This document shows positions 49,441-62,094 of a stretch of 64,000 nucleotides of DNA, piece after piece. Origin of the DNA: Canna indica (taxonomy: Eukaryota; Streptophyta; Magnoliopsida; Zingiberales; Cannaceae); assembly GCA_034359265.1 (NCBI GenBank), contig CP136891.1, forward strand, positions 11,670,501 through 11,734,500, in the 5' to 3' direction. How positions within the stretch are numbered: the stretch's first letter is position 1; each line of letters starts with the position of its first letter. Under the pieces are notes generated by a model that searched no databases, was not told the DNA's origin, and saw only the letters and a list, made by a program, of their open reading frames with translations. Both the position numbers and the translations under genes were made by a program.

Positions 49441-50384
49441 AGAATAAGAACGATCACTAATATTGTAACCATAAATCCTAGATCTGCAAAAAAAAGAAGA
49501 CAAAATAATAGACCCTAGATAAAAAAAAAACACTAGATCAAAAAAACAAATCTTGTAACCATAAACTCTAGATCTGCAAAAAAAAAGACAGAATAATAGA
49601 TCTATATTAACCGAAAATTAGACTAAAAAGAACAACAAAAGAACAAGAACGAAGATAAACCCCAAACCCTAGATCGGGTCAAGAGATGAAGAAAGCCAAG
49701 TTCGAGATTACCTAGCAGGAGTTTGGCGTCGATCTCGTGAATGTAGCCTGATTCGATCGAAGTTTGCCACGGTGGAACTCTCCTACGAAGAGATCCGAGT
49801 GAAGAAACCTCAGATCTGAGTAGATGGGACGAGAAAACCGAAGAAGAATGATGGGTATAGAGCTTACCTTCACCAGAGTTGCCGAAAAAAACCGAGGAGA
49901 ACAGGAGTCGGTGTGGGGCGAAAAGTTGTCGCCGAGCTTTGCTAGGGTTTTGGGTGTTCGGGTTGAGTCGCGTGGGAGGGAGAGAAGTGAGCATGTATCG
50001 GGTTTTGTTATTAGAATGGAAAACAAGTTGTTTTCCGGCCACATAATAACAAGAATATCACTCCGCTCGTTTTCTATTTTTGATGAAAACACAGAAAACA
50101 CCGATTCGGTATTTTCTAATTCATGTACAAATCGCATTTTGAAAAAAACGCGTTCTGGAGAAAACAATCGCCCATTTTCCGCTATTTCGCGCAACCAAAC
50201 ACGATTTCAGGTGCATTTTCATTTTCAAAAGAAAACCAAAACCCAAAACGGACGCGTTTTGGGTAACCAAACAGGCAATTTGTGGAGCAATACTAAATAT
50301 ATTCACTTTTATTACATATATACTCGAATTTTATCTAAATATATGAACTTTTTACTAAACACCGTGAGTATATTTCAGCATACA

Positions 50385-51076
50385 TAGGGATGACAATATT
50401 AACCGTACTCGTAGATACCCGCGGATATTTACTCGACACAGGTAGAGTATGGGAAACATATTATACTCACGGGTATGAGTACGAGTATAAATTTTTACTC
50501 ATTTAATAAACGGGTATGGGGTACGGGTACTATACACACCCGCGGATACTCACTACCCGCTAATATATATAAAAAATTAAATTTATACTTTTATATATTA
50601 ATATATAATAGAAAGTTTTAAAATAAATCTAAATCATCTATTCATTATATTTTATTTATCCAAATATAATATATTTTTATATATTACGTCAATTCCCAAT
50701 TTTAGTTGAAAGTACTTTGATTTTAAATTTAATTTTGATTTTAAATTCAATGTTGCATAAATGGTTATTGTTATTTCTTAAGATAATTTCATGGTTTAAA
50801 ATTTAATTGTTGTGTAGTTTATTTTATGGATTAATATTTCTCAATCAAGTTATTAATAGTGGTGAAACGAGAATCGTTAATAGTATATTATTATAATAAA
50901 ATAAATTTTTTTATCATATATTAAATGGGTATCCGCGGGTATCAATTACCCGCGAGGGGACGAGTGACAGATACCTATCACGGGTGTAGGTGCGGGTACG
51001 AGAGTCGGGTTTAGTAAACAAGTGCAAGTGCATGTGTGACACTATCCGTTCTAAATCCGTCTCGTTGACATCCCTA
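50385..51076. mobile_element. hAT-type non-autonomous element (TAGGGATG ends)
   Basis: Left end TAGGGATGACAAT and right end GTTGACATCCCTA form TIRs. The perfect 8-bp duplication AGCATACA flanks at 50377-50384 and 51077-51084. Subterminal CCCGCGGATA/TATCCGCGGG motifs on both sides. 692 bp, no transposase. Related in ends to the element at 23598. Confidence 0.88.
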
Positions 51077-51084
51077 AGCATACA

Positions 51085-52639
51085 ACTTATTTTCAAAAAT
51101 ATAACTTAAATGAGTTTTTTGTGATGCATGTGTTATACACAAATGTATGGTGTTTTATAAAATTATAATTATATTGACATAATTAGGGACTTCGGTGAAA
51201 GTTCTCGGCCCCTTATATAGGCATTTTATAGCATATAAAATATTAGATTTGACATCCTTATTAAATTAGTAGACCTAACAATTAAAAATAAAATATTAAT
51301 CATAGTTATATTGACAATTATGGACACGGAGGAAAGTCTCTGATTGTCAATATAATTGTAAAATCATATTTTAAATTTTTAAATTATTAAGATCATAAAT
51401 ACGTGAAATTTAAAAAAAAATTATATAGTAAAATATATAAATAAACAGTTATGAACTTTTCATTTATCTCCCTAACTGTTAATATGAATATGCACGATTA
51501 ACATCTTATTTTAAATTATTAAATATATTATTTTTTTAAGCACGCCATATCTAAAAAAATTTCTACAACAAAATGCATATATGCGATGTTAGGAACTTTG
51601 ACCAAAATTTTTAAATATCAATATAATTATAATCAAGTAAATGAATAGAATGGAGGACAATATGGGTATATTATAAGAAATTGTGATTTTAACAAATATA
51701 AATGTTAATATATATATATATATATTAACATATAAACATGTAAAATATACGGTTAATTTACGTATATATAATATATAAACAATATATATAAAAATTATGG
51801 AATCACTTAAAAAAGAGAAGAATGTTTGGAATTGGTATTTGTGTCGAGCGCCGATTTCAAACCAACGTCAGCTAGGTGTCAATTTACATTAACTATTATA
51901 TATATATATTGTATATATGAATTTGAATTTGTATTAGAAACTGAATTGGATTTGATCATATTTCAATGAGTAAAAAAAATAACATATTTTACATTTAAGT
52001 CCTTTTAATTTTAATAATTTTATATTTAAATCCTTCATAAATTAAAAAGACACATATTTTAAAAAATAATAATAATAATAAATTAGTATATGCAAATAAA
52101 AAATCAAAAGTATTTTTTTTAATATTTAATATGATTCTACCCAAATAGTCTTATATATTTTGTTATTTGAGCATTCTCTCCTGAGATTTTACCAAAGAAG
52201 AATTTTTTTCATTGGTGTTGTGTTAATTTGTAAAATTGAAAATATAAGATTTATTCTACCTTGATGGTGGTATTGGTATTGAAAATATAAGACTCTTACT
52301 CTCAATCCAACTATTTTCTCTCCAATTTTGCTCTGCTTTATACTGTGAATGCAAATATATCCTTATATCAAATTCTTACTTAGTGTCTAATGCTTTGGCG
52401 CATGATTCTAAAATTATTATTGACTTTAATTCACCACAAAAGCAAACTCAATCACCTTGGCAAATCAAAATAATATATTATCAAAAACATTCGTCATTCC
52501 ATTAAAAAAATAAAAATAATAAAACTTTTACACAAGTATAGTCGATAATATGGACAAGATCAAACTAAATTAAAAAAAAATAAAAGCAATACATGTCAAT
52601 AATTTTTTTTTCAAATGAATGAGACTCAATGACAGGTCA
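51085..52639. other. Intergenic, AT-rich
   Basis: TA runs at about 51710 and 51897. Small inverted repeat at 51306-51357 (TATATTGACAAT / ATTGTCAATATA). No gene. Confidence 0.4.
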
Positions 52640-55285
52640 CCCCGGATTTATCTGAGAGGGTAGAAGGTGCAGAGGACTGCCAATCTTGCATCCTTCGTCT
52701 TCAGATAAATCAGAATATGTTCCCCCCTTGAGAATTACACATTTTATTAGAAACTTCAAAGATGTTTACTACCATGATAATGTTGGCATTGTTGTCTGCA
52801 CTGAGCTTATTGAAAAACAAAGTATTATTTACATTGCCATACTTAAGACTATTCCTCAATTGTGGACCATTAGCTTCGCAGTCAACTTGCTCCGAGATGT
52901 CATTCAGTTGACAAGAAGAAGCTTTCTTTGCAAGCAGGTGAGCCTCTACATTAAGCTCTCTCTTCCCATTGAGCCATTTGTTTACATTTAGCTGGCTACT
53001 GAGATGCCTAATGTCTTTGACAAGGTTATAAAGGAACCAAGGTGATTTTTCCTCCTTATTTAAAATGTTGATAACTTGAAGACAATCAGAGAACACCCAG
53101 ATATTAGTAAGTCTTAGTTCAAAAACTTTTTGCAAGCCAAATCAGATGGCCCACATTTCAGCATTGAGTGGTGAAGGATCTTTTGAACCAACTTCTATTG
53201 GTTGCATTGCCAAACTTATCAGTTATGAAGACACCCATTCATGCATTAGTTTCATTGTCTTTCTAAGCTACATCACAAAAAATCCTTTGGCTGCAACAAC
53301 TGCTGTGAGCATCGTCCAAGTTATCCGTTTCTTTTAATTCCCCTAAATTATCTTCAGAACCAAAATTTCTGCTCTTCCACTTTATACCAGCCGGAACCTT
53401 ACAAAGCATGGAGTTCAACCCTATTTTGGTATTCCGAAAACAGATACTATTTCCATTTTTCCATAAGTTTCACAATGAGGTAGCAATGAGTTCAACAAAC
53501 CAACCTTCAACCTCAGATTTTGCCTTAGTGTCCTCTTTGAGCCAATCTCCATTACACAAATCCTTCTTACACTTGAAGTTTAGCCCTAGCTCATTCTCAA
53601 GTCAGCACCAAAAATATCTGGCAAAGCTACATTCAAACAAGATGTGGTTTGAGCTATCTATTTCATCATTGCAGACATAGCAATAGTTCGGAGGAATCTT
53701 GTTGAATTTAGCTAAATGTGAAGAAGTTGACAATTTGCCCCAGAGTAATTTCCGGATGAAGGTTTTAATTTTTGGTATAACTCTAAAGTTCCAAACCTTT
53801 CTCCCCTTGTCCTTTGTGCACCTTTACTTCAAGAAGTTATAAGTTGATTCACAAGTTAGAAGACCCTTATCTTCCACGCTCCAAATCCACTTATCCTTGG
53901 TATTCTTATCAGAGATATGAATCTCAACTATATTGTTGAAATGTCATTCCCCAAAGAGCTCAAGCGTCTGTTCATAATCCCATCTTCCATTGTTTATCAA
54001 TCGAGAGACCTTTTGAAAAATTTCTTTGACATCCATGTTGATGTAAGTAGGACACTTATTAACATGGATGTTAGAAATTAAGGGGGCCCTTAAGATGTCC
54101 ACATTCATGCCAGGCCCGGCCCAATTGTTACTCTTAAGCCTTCTTTCAAATTTTGGATTGCCTCGTGCATACCCTTAAAAGCCCAGGATGTGAGTTTCTT
54201 TTCATAAAACCAAGGGTGGTAGTTGTCATACTTGGCGAGAAGAATCCTAGACCATAGGTGCTTTTCTTTATTTGGAAAGGATAAAATTCTTTTAGCATGT
54301 ATGAAGAATTTAACTATACCCAAATCTTTTATACCCAAACCACTCTTGCAGTGACCTTATTCCAACCAATGAGGTGGAAACTTTTTTTCAATTTATCATT
54401 GCTCCAAATCGAGGTATTTCCTAGTTATACTTTGATATATGTTAATTGTATTGTTGTTAATTTGTGTGATGGCAAAGTTATGAATTAGAATGGAATTCGT
54501 AACATAGTTCAACAATACAATTTTACCGGCCTGAGAAATGTTCTTGTCAGTCCATCCATCAACCCTTGATAAAGTCTTGGTTAGAATAATCTCTTGGTGG
54601 CTTTTATCTAATTTTTGGGACCAATGAAGTCCCTAAATATTTCATTGGGTATATTCTTTCTTTGACTTCAAATTCGTTGCAAATTTCTCTCTCGAGGCTA
54701 TTCAAATAATTCTTAGGAAAGAATACTTTTGATTTACTGTTGTTGACTTTTTGATCGGTTAATCTACAATAAAAATTTAAGGCATGCTGAACTTTTCTGT
54801 AATTTTTTAAATTGCCTTTTATAGTTATCAAAATGTCATTTGCAAAAGAGAGATGACTGACCTTTAAGCCCTTGTACTTAAAAACTTTTATGCTACTCTT
54901 CTCAATATGCTCATTTAGGATCCTATAGAGTAGCTCTTGCATAGTTATGAAAATATAGGGTGACAAAGGGTCACCTTGTCTTACTCCCTTGGAACTAGAA
55001 AAGCTAACTGATTTGTAGCCATTGATACAACAATTAAAGCTAGCCGATTCAAGACAAGCCATAATCCAACATATTACTAGTTCAGGAAAGTTCATGAAGT
55101 ATAGGGTTTGTTTGACTGCTTTTCAAGAGACCTTGTCAAATGTTTTTTCAAGGTCAACCTTAAGCACTATGTAAGACTTCTTTCTTCTGGATTTATGAAC
55201 GATGTTCACTATTTCATTAGCTATCGAAATATTATCATGTATTCTCCTGCCTTCAATTGCACATTGTTCATTTGAAATCAACCTT
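52640..55285 (-). pseudogene. LINE remnant: RT to RNase H region
   Basis: Minus strand, 5'-truncated near 55285. RT part: NEQCAIEGRRIHDNISIANE, YIVLKVDLEKTFDKV, SKGVRQGDPLSPYIFI, then FANDILI where active enzymes have FADD. Next MKYLGTSL, a zinc-binding CYVC...H...C block (about 53640-53700) and an RNase H-like segment (53135-52710: IWVFSDCLQVINILN, ELNVEAHLLAKKA). Multiple stops and frame changes; not functional. Confidence 0.85.
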
Positions 55286-55657
55286 TTGATACATCACAAT
55301 ACAGATCAATAAATAATCAACCAAATGTCTCGAAAGAAATTAACCAACACAAGCCTTCTTGAGATGAACTAGAAAAGTCGACAACTCTTCTCATTCACTT
55401 GAACTTAAGCATCAAAGTGATCCATCGCCAACAATCTTATATATAATATATATTCACAAGGATCTTAAACGCTTAATTAGGACGACAATGCAATTGAAAG
55501 CTTGTGGATGGGCTTTTAATTATAATTCCCTCTTAAAAATCTGGCCCATAAATTTTGCTTTGCAAATATATTTCACACAGTGGATTTTTTACAATGAAAC
55601 TATATATTGAAGGCTCACAATTGAGTTGCCTTTGTGGAATAATTAGTAGCAGCCAAT

Positions 55658-56326
55658 TCACAGTAAATGGTAGGTCTTCTTCTTAATATCACGTTTCATG
55701 TGTTTCTCTCGGCACTCATTGCTGCAAAATGCACTCTCTCCTCTGCAATAAATTTAAAGAAATTAAAAAAAAAAAACAATTACATTAATTCTTGAACAGT
55801 ATATTTATCTCCTCAAATTCCAAAATTTAAAAATATATGTTAATTATACATAAATTCCATGTTAGAAAAAAAAACTCCAATTAATCTTGATCAGCCTGAA
55901 TCAAAATTAAATTCTAGGAAAAAAATACTTGTTTAGTATCTATGAACATATAATATGAAATATAAAGAAACTCCTTTTTTATGTATAGTATACTGAAAAA
56001 ATGAGATTAATTTTTAAGAGAATTAAATAAGATGATATATATAAAAAAGCCAATTTAAAGGGCAAAATTAAATGTGTGTGTATATACCTGTAGATATAAA
56101 TGTCATGTCCTGATCTCAGTGGACGTCTACAAACTCCACAAGCATTCAAGAACTCAAGACTGGTTCCCAAATCTTCTAGATCTTCATCATGAGCACTAGT
56201 GGTGGGCGATGGCTTCCTTGCAGAGGGAGAGGAAGAAGAAGAGGAGCCAAAAATGGCGACTTTGATATCGCTTTTGCTTGTTGTTCTTGATAACTTTGTG
56301 GGCTTGCGATCAAATGGCTCAGCCAT
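55658..56326 (-). CDS. FCS-like zinc finger (FLZ, DUF581) protein
   Basis: Exons 56088-56326 and 55658-55742 (239 + 85 nt) join in phase to give 107 residues. Ser-rich N-terminal half (SSSSSSPSARKPSP), then the FLZ domain at about 57-102: LEFLNACGVCRRPLRSG, DIYIYRGESAFCSNECRE, with Cys63, Cys66, Cys86 and Cys90. A lysine-rich end, KRDIKKKTYHLL, follows. FLZ proteins are plant-specific adaptors that bind SnRK1 kinase subunits; their expression responds to sugar, ABA and stress. The intron position inside the FLZ domain (after DIYIY) is normal for the family. Lies between the facing 5' ends of TE1 and TE2. Confidence 0.93.
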
Positions 56327-56330
56327 TAAT

Positions 56331-56354
56331 TATCTCTCTCTCTCTCTCTCTCTC
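56331..56354 (-). repeat. GA/CT microsatellite in FLZ 5' leader
   Basis: About eleven TC units directly upstream of the FLZ start codon (GA on the coding strand). Confidence 0.85.
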
Positions 56355-56392
56355 GCTCATTCACTTGCACTACAGATGAGAAATGAAGGCTG

Positions 56393-56404
56393 ATGATATA
56401 TAGA
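56393..56404 (-). promoter_or_regulatory. TATA box of the FLZ gene
   Basis: CTATATATCA on the minus strand about 70-75 nt upstream of the ATG at 56326, a plausible core promoter position. Confidence 0.5.
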
Positions 56405-56409
56405 ATGTT

Positions 56410-57201
56410 GCAAAAGGCACTTTCTCTATCTCTATCTCTCTCACTAGTTGGTGTTATCTAATTATTGTAGTGAAGCTGAGAGTGTTGTTATTGATAGAAT
56501 AAAATGATTCATGACGTTGTTGCCTTGTTGGACATATCTTTTCATTATAATTTTGCCTTTTTTTACTTGAAGAAATGGATGAGGGGGATGAACTTGGCAA
56601 ATATATTAGTTCTAACTATATATGTTAATTAATAATTCATGTACATGGAAATAAGTCAAATTAATGACCCCCCATTAATCTATAAAGACTATATGTCCTT
56701 GCACTCTCTATGTATAGAATGTTAGAGATAAATATCACAATTATCAATTTAATTAGTATGTTTTTTTTAAATTAGAATTTATTATTACTTGATCGATTTC
56801 TTTAAGTAGTCAATTTCTTGCGTCTTTCTCTAATTTGATTAAACTATAAAATTTAATATGTAATCAAATTCCTTTGATTGTATCATCTTTCAAGTTATTC
56901 GTCAAACGCAAAATTTATATGGTTTCGAGCTCCATAATAATTGTATGTATGGTGGAGCTTGATCACTTGATCACTTGATGTGAATGCTCGACATGTGTCT
57001 TTGAGAATTTTAAAGTACTATGAATTAGATTAATTTTTTTATTTACAATTTGAGATCAAATATTTATTCTTTCACAAAATAAGTTCATTGTTAACCATTT
57101 TAGGTTCATTATTGATAACAAAATGTCCACTTTAAATAATTAAAGGTCGACGTATATAGCCATGTGAATCTTATCTGTAGCTTTTATTTCAAAATAAATA
57201 A
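56410..57201. other. FLZ promoter side and intergenic DNA
   Basis: AT-rich, with CTCTATCTCTATCTCTCTC near 56423. No gene seen. Confidence 0.4.
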
Positions 57202-57826
57202 GGCCATGTTTGTTACACCCGGTTTCGGGTTTTCGTTTCGCCCGAAACCGAATCGAGTGTTGAAATCGTGTTTGGCAACTAGTCTTGGGTTTGGTTTTGC
57301 GAAACTGGATTTTCGCGAAACTGGGTTTTATACATGAAGCCTGAATTCTACTCCGAGTAGAATTCGGATTTTCGCGAAAATAATTCGAAACGGGCGGTGA
57401 CATACTTGTAAATGAGTGCAACTCTTCCGCCCGTTTCGTGAAAACGAACAAAACCACGCGTTCGACCACTCGTCCTCGACATCTTATCCCCGCGTTCGTT
57501 CGACCACCTATGGCGAAAAAAATCGCCCTCGGCGACAACTAGATCTGGCCCGACGATCCCGTGTCTTCTTCCCTTCCTCATCACCAGATCTCCTCGCGAG
57601 GTACTTTCTACCCTTCCTCTTCTTCTTCTCCGTCAGATATGGCCCAACGATCCCCCCTTTGTCTTCTTCTCGGCTAGATTTGGCCCGACGACCTTGGCTT
57701 CTCTTCTCGGTCAGATTTGGCCCAACGACCCTCTCTTCTTCTTCGGTTGTTGCTATGTATGAACTTTTCACACAAGGTTTTCATCGGATGTTATCTAGGA
57801 TTTTGGTCTATTTTATCTGCAGTGTT

Positions 57827-58101
57827 ATCTAGGGTTTCGCCCTAAGTATACTTGCTATTGTTCCTCGGATCTAGGGTTTCACCTTGTATACTTGCTATTG
57901 TTCATCAGATCTAGGGTTTTGCCCTAAGTATACTTGCTATTGTTCCTCGGATCTAGGGTTTCACCCTAAGTATACTTGTTATTATTCCTCGGATCTAGGG
58001 TTTCACCCTGTATACTTGCTATTGTTCCTCGTATCTAGGGTTTCGCCCTAAGTTGGCATGCTATTGTTCTCGGATCTAGGGTTTCATCCTAAGTATACTT
58101 G
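57827..58101. repeat. Telo-box-like tandem repeat in TE2 leader
   Basis: About six units of 37-48 bp, each containing ATCTAGGGTTTCRCCCTAAG and a TATACTTGCTATTGTTC-like phrase. Contains the AAACCCTA telo-box on the minus strand. It is not a telomere array. Confidence 0.85.
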
Positions 58102-58529
58102 TTGTTGTTATATTGTTCTGGTTTTTTGTTACCGCATTCATGCTTGACTTGTTTATCTACTATTTTCTATTACTGCATTCAGACAATAAATTGTTACTTG
58201 CATGGATCTATTAATACTGCATTCTAATAAATTGTCTTTTCAAAGGTTCTTGATCGATGTTGTACATTGTGTTTCCACTAGGTTCAGATTTTAGGATTTT
58301 TACTTATTTTGTTCATGAGTTCTTGATTACATATAAAATGTTGTACATCGATGTTGTACATTGTGTTTCCACTAGGTTCTTGTTTTATTGGACTTATCAA
58401 TTACTTTGATGTTCTCTTATCAGTTTGCATGTGTTACTTTGATGTTCTTTTATCTTATCAGTTTGGACTTATCAATATACTTTGAGGTTCTGTTTTGTTC
58501 ATTGTTAATGTTATCTTACTGTTTGATAT

Positions 58530-59290
58530 CTTGCATGATGTTGCTTATGGTTAGTATATTTATGTAACTGTTTTATATGTTGTTCAACTTGTTTATATTG
58601 CTTATGGTTAGTATATGTTGTTCAACTTATTTATACTGCTTATGGTTAGTATATCACTGTTGTTATCAGTAGCTTACAAATATATTTTCATGTACTGTTC
58701 TATTATCACTTTGCTGTTAATATTTTCATGTATCTATTCTATTTTATGAGTTCATCTACCATTAATATTTGTTTATTAATGGGTTGCTTTGATGGTTAAT
58801 GAGTTCATCTACTGTTAATATGAGTTCATCTATTTGTTAATATTTATGAGTTCATCTACTGTTAATATGAGTTCATCTATTTGTTTGTTAATGAGTTCAT
58901 CTATTTCATTTATGAATTCATTTATTAATCAGTTATCTTTTCATCTGTTTGTTCCACTCTACTGAATTATATCAATATTTAATTCGGTTATTGCTTGTTC
59001 ACTGCAAAGGTTTCCATCTATGCTTCATTTTGCATACGGTTGAACTTAGTCATTATTCTGTAATATGTTGCATGTTTCTATAATATGTTGTTTGACTTCG
59101 GTTATTGCTTGTTCACTGCTAATCATGCAATCTGTTAGTAGATATATTGTTGCATGTTTTTGTAATATGTTGCATGCCTTCGATTATTGCTTGACTTCGG
59201 TTTTTGTATCAATTATTGCATGTTTATTGCTTGTTCATTGTTATTACTATTCATATTGCAATCTGTTATCACTGTTATTAAATGTATAGG
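58530..59290. repeat. AT-rich short repeats upstream of TE2 ORF1
   Basis: Recurrent GCTTATGGTTAGTATAT (58540-58660), GAGTTCATCTACTGTTAATA (58795-58920) and ATATGTTGCATG phrases (59045-59175). No ORF of note. Confidence 0.55.
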
Positions 59291-59497
59291 GTTTCATTAG
59301 CTATGTTTATGCTTTGATTGTGTTCATGCTTTGAAGAATGGTTTTATTAAATCATGCTATATTTTATTCATCTATTCTTAGAACTGGTTAGTATATTGTG
59401 TTGTACCTATTATGCTACATTATGCTCTATTACTATTTCACTATCAATATCTGTTCAATATTACTTACTGTTAGTATATGCTGTTAGTATATTTCAT

Positions 59498-60445
59498 ATG
59501 GGTGGCCATCGGAATCCGAGGGAAAAGTCAGAGTTCTGGCCAAAGAATGTCATAGAAGAATTTTTGTACCTCTTGCATAATAGACAAGTTGAATTAGACA
59601 ATCTCAAATTTGATAATACTGTATGGGAAGATATTAGTAAAAAAATTGGATGAGAAGTGTGGGACTAATTACGGGGTGGAGAAATATAAGTTCAAAAAAA
59701 CACGGCTTCTTCGCTTATATAAGCATTTCCAAGAGTTGATTAACCACACTGGGGTCACATGGAATCCTGACATGGGGAAGATTGATGCCGATGAAACAAT
59801 GTGGAACTCATCGGTATGTTGTTTTGTATTTAATCAATGGGGTTAAGTTAGTTGGTTTGAGAATTTTTTTTTCGTGCGCAGAAAGGAACGACAAAAAGCT
59901 ATTTCAAACTCTTTAAGAACGAACCACCACCACACTATAATTTGATGAAATTGATATTTCAAAATCAATCTGCAACAGGTGGAATGGTTCGATCATCAAC
60001 ACAACCCCCAATGAATTCGGATGAAGAGCGTATGTTAGAGAAAGACTATTTGAATCCGAATGTACGTGGGAAGGAGCCCTTAGTGGAGGAAGATGATGAT
60101 AGTGTTGAGGAGGTAGATAGACGTCAATCTATTTCCTCACGCGACAACAAAAGAGGTAAATCATCGATGAGATCAACTCTAGAACAGGAGAAGAAAAAAC
60201 TGTATGAACTTATTTCAAATCACTATGCAGCCCGTCGAAGTGATGCAGCTTCAGTGTGCACATCACCCCCGGATTCATATAGCGTCCCAAATTGTGTTGG
60301 ACGCATTATTAGTGTGGAAGGGCTACCTGAAGTCCACTTGTTTAAGACAATGACTTACTTGGTTGAGCACCCAGATGCTCGACCACTTGTTATGTCATTG
60401 AATGACGAACAACTCAAGAAATGGATGCAAAGTTTGCATGAGTGA
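59498..60445 (+). pseudogene. TE2 ORF1 (Myb/SANT-like DNA-binding protein), one frameshift
   Basis: Exons 59498-59813 and 59882-60445; the intron has clean GTATG...GCAG ends. Reads MGGHRNPREKSEFWPK, NVIEEFLYLLHNRQ, VWEDISKK. An A7 tract at 59639-59645 shifts the frame, after which LDEKCGTNYGVEKYKFKK continues. Then TGVTWNPDMGKIDADETMW, NQSATGGMVRSSTQPPMNSD, an acidic region and a C-terminal block HLFKTMTYLVEHPDARPLV ending MQSLHE. The first half is the Myb/SANT-like trihelix domain found in ORF1 of PIF/Harbinger elements. Only the A7 slip prevents a full protein. Confidence 0.8.
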
Positions 60446-60611
60446 CACTTTATTTTAGTTTTTATGATGTCGGATTGAACAATGTGTGTAAGAATACTTT
60501 ATTTTATTTTATTCATGCTTTGGTTATGAACTGAACTGAACAATTTATTTCTAATTTGTTTATTTTATGTTTTCATGCATTATTTTTTACTTAGTTTTTA
60601 ATTATCGTAGA

Positions 60612-61949
60612 ATGAGTCATCAACCTCCACATACATTTTATAGCGATGAAGAAATTTTCGATGACTTGGTATTATTACTCATGTTGGATATATTTGATAA
60701 GTTGGATGAATTAGAAAATCCAACCCCAAGAAGAGCAGTGCGCACTTCAATTTTGAGAGGTGCAGACTATGTGCAGGAGTTAATACATAGTCCTGTACGA
60801 TGCTATGAGAATTTGCGTATGGAGCCAAGTCTATTCCTTAGATTATGCACCGATCTTAGGAGACTTGGCTTAGAAGATCAAAATTTATTTGTGGAGGAAG
60901 CAGTTGCAATATTTTTATATACACTTTGTCATAATGAACGAGTGAGAGTGGTTGCGGAGCGCTATCAACACTCCACTCAAACGTGTCACAAGTGGTTCAA
61001 GTTGACACTTGCAGTAGTTCTTAGGTTGGGGATAGAAATTATCAAACCTCGAGAACCTCGAACTAGTTCAACCTGAAATTGAAGGGCATCCTAGGTGGTT
61101 CCCTTATTTTAAGGTAAAATCATTTCCTAGTCCTTATGTATAATTCCATAGGATTTGTCTAACATTTGAACAATCCTTTTGTAGAATTGCATAGGGGCGA
61201 TAGACGGGACACATATATCGGTATTTGTTCCCGTAAATAAGGCATCTTTATATCGGGGCCGTAAAGGAACCATTACATAAAATGTAATGACAGCATGCAC
61301 TCACAACATGCTATTCACCTACGTAAAGAGTGTTTGGGAGGGAAGCGCGAATGACGCGCATATTTTCAGCCACACTATTTATTCTCCTAACTCAGATTTT
61401 CCTATGCCAATAGGAGGTAAATTTAACTCAACGTAATCACTTCCTTAGTGTTGATTTGGTTTTAATAGAAATTTTTCTTACCTTATGTTAGATGAATTCT
61501 ACGTGGTTGATGCGGGATATCCGAACGTATCTGAATTTTTGGCACCTTATCGTGGTGAAAGGTACCATAGATCAGATTATCGTAGGCGAGGCCCCTCAAC
61601 AAAAAGAGAATTATTCAATCAACGACATTCCTCCATTCAGAACGTAATCGAACGATGCTTTGGACTATTGAAAGCACATTTTTCGATATTAAAGATGATG
61701 CCGAATTACCCGCTAGCAAGACAAAACAATATCGTATTGGCGTGTTGTACAATTCATAACTTCATTATTAAATATCGTAATTCGGATGAATTAATCGATA
61801 TTTGGAACAATAAAGAAGTTATTATTGATGATCAAGAACCATCTTCACCCCCTATTGAATCATCAGTAGGTGAATCTTCTTCAACTCAAAATATTATGCA
61901 TTACATTCGGGAAGGGATTGCAAATCAGCTTTGGGCACATCGACGCTGA
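60612..61949 (+). pseudogene. TE2 Harbinger DDE transposase, two lesions
   Basis: Exons 60612-61113, 61185-61416 and 61492-61949. N-terminal RRAVRTSILRGADYVQELIH, EAVAIFLYTLCHNER and RYQHSTQTCHKWF are the helix-turn-helix part. The catalytic region has NCIGAIDGTHISVFVP (D), YRGRKGTIT, WEGSANDAHIFSHTIY (D), EFYVVDAGYPNV and NVIERCFGLLKAHFSILK (E). Lesions: a one-base frame change after PREPRT (about 61066) and a TAA in the RKGTIT*NVM segment (about 61278). Catalytic D, D and E positions are all retained, so decay looks recent compared with TE1. Confidence 0.88.
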
Positions 61950-62094
61950 TTGCCCTTCCATATTTTAATTAGGTTTAAACATGTAAATATAATTAAATGT
62001 CTTGGACTTGTAATAGACTTTTAATTGCTACTTAGATTTATTTTTGATAGTGTATGTTACCAACAATATACTAATTTTAGTTTCATTAAATAGT

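Larger units (their letters stand above)
43177..50278 (-). mobile_element. PIF/Harbinger transposon TE1 (decayed, about 7.1 kb)
   Basis: Contains, reading minus, a 5' region (50278-48682), ORF1, transposase and GRF ORF, then about 2 kb of repeats. Right terminus read inward is GCCTGTTTGGTTACCCAAAA; left terminus is GCCGTGCATTTGGTTAACGA, related to it. TTTGGTTA-type motifs recur subterminally (about 43186, 43286, 43341, 43403). Target duplication not resolved. All three ORFs carry disabling mutations. Confidence 0.8.

Noticed and set aside
49623..50387. ORFs of 139-187 codons at the TE1 5' end
   Set aside because: Fall in the terminal, non-coding region of the transposon; no homology recognised and strands overlap.
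57348..57832. ORFs on both strands at the TE2 5' end
   Set aside because: GC-rich terminal region with simple-sequence TCTTC tracts; no protein motif.
57827..58101. Regular repeats considered as CRISPR or a telomere array
   Set aside because: Units are imperfect head-to-tail minisatellite copies without unique spacers, and the telomere-like word occurs once per unit of 37-48 bp; plant context.
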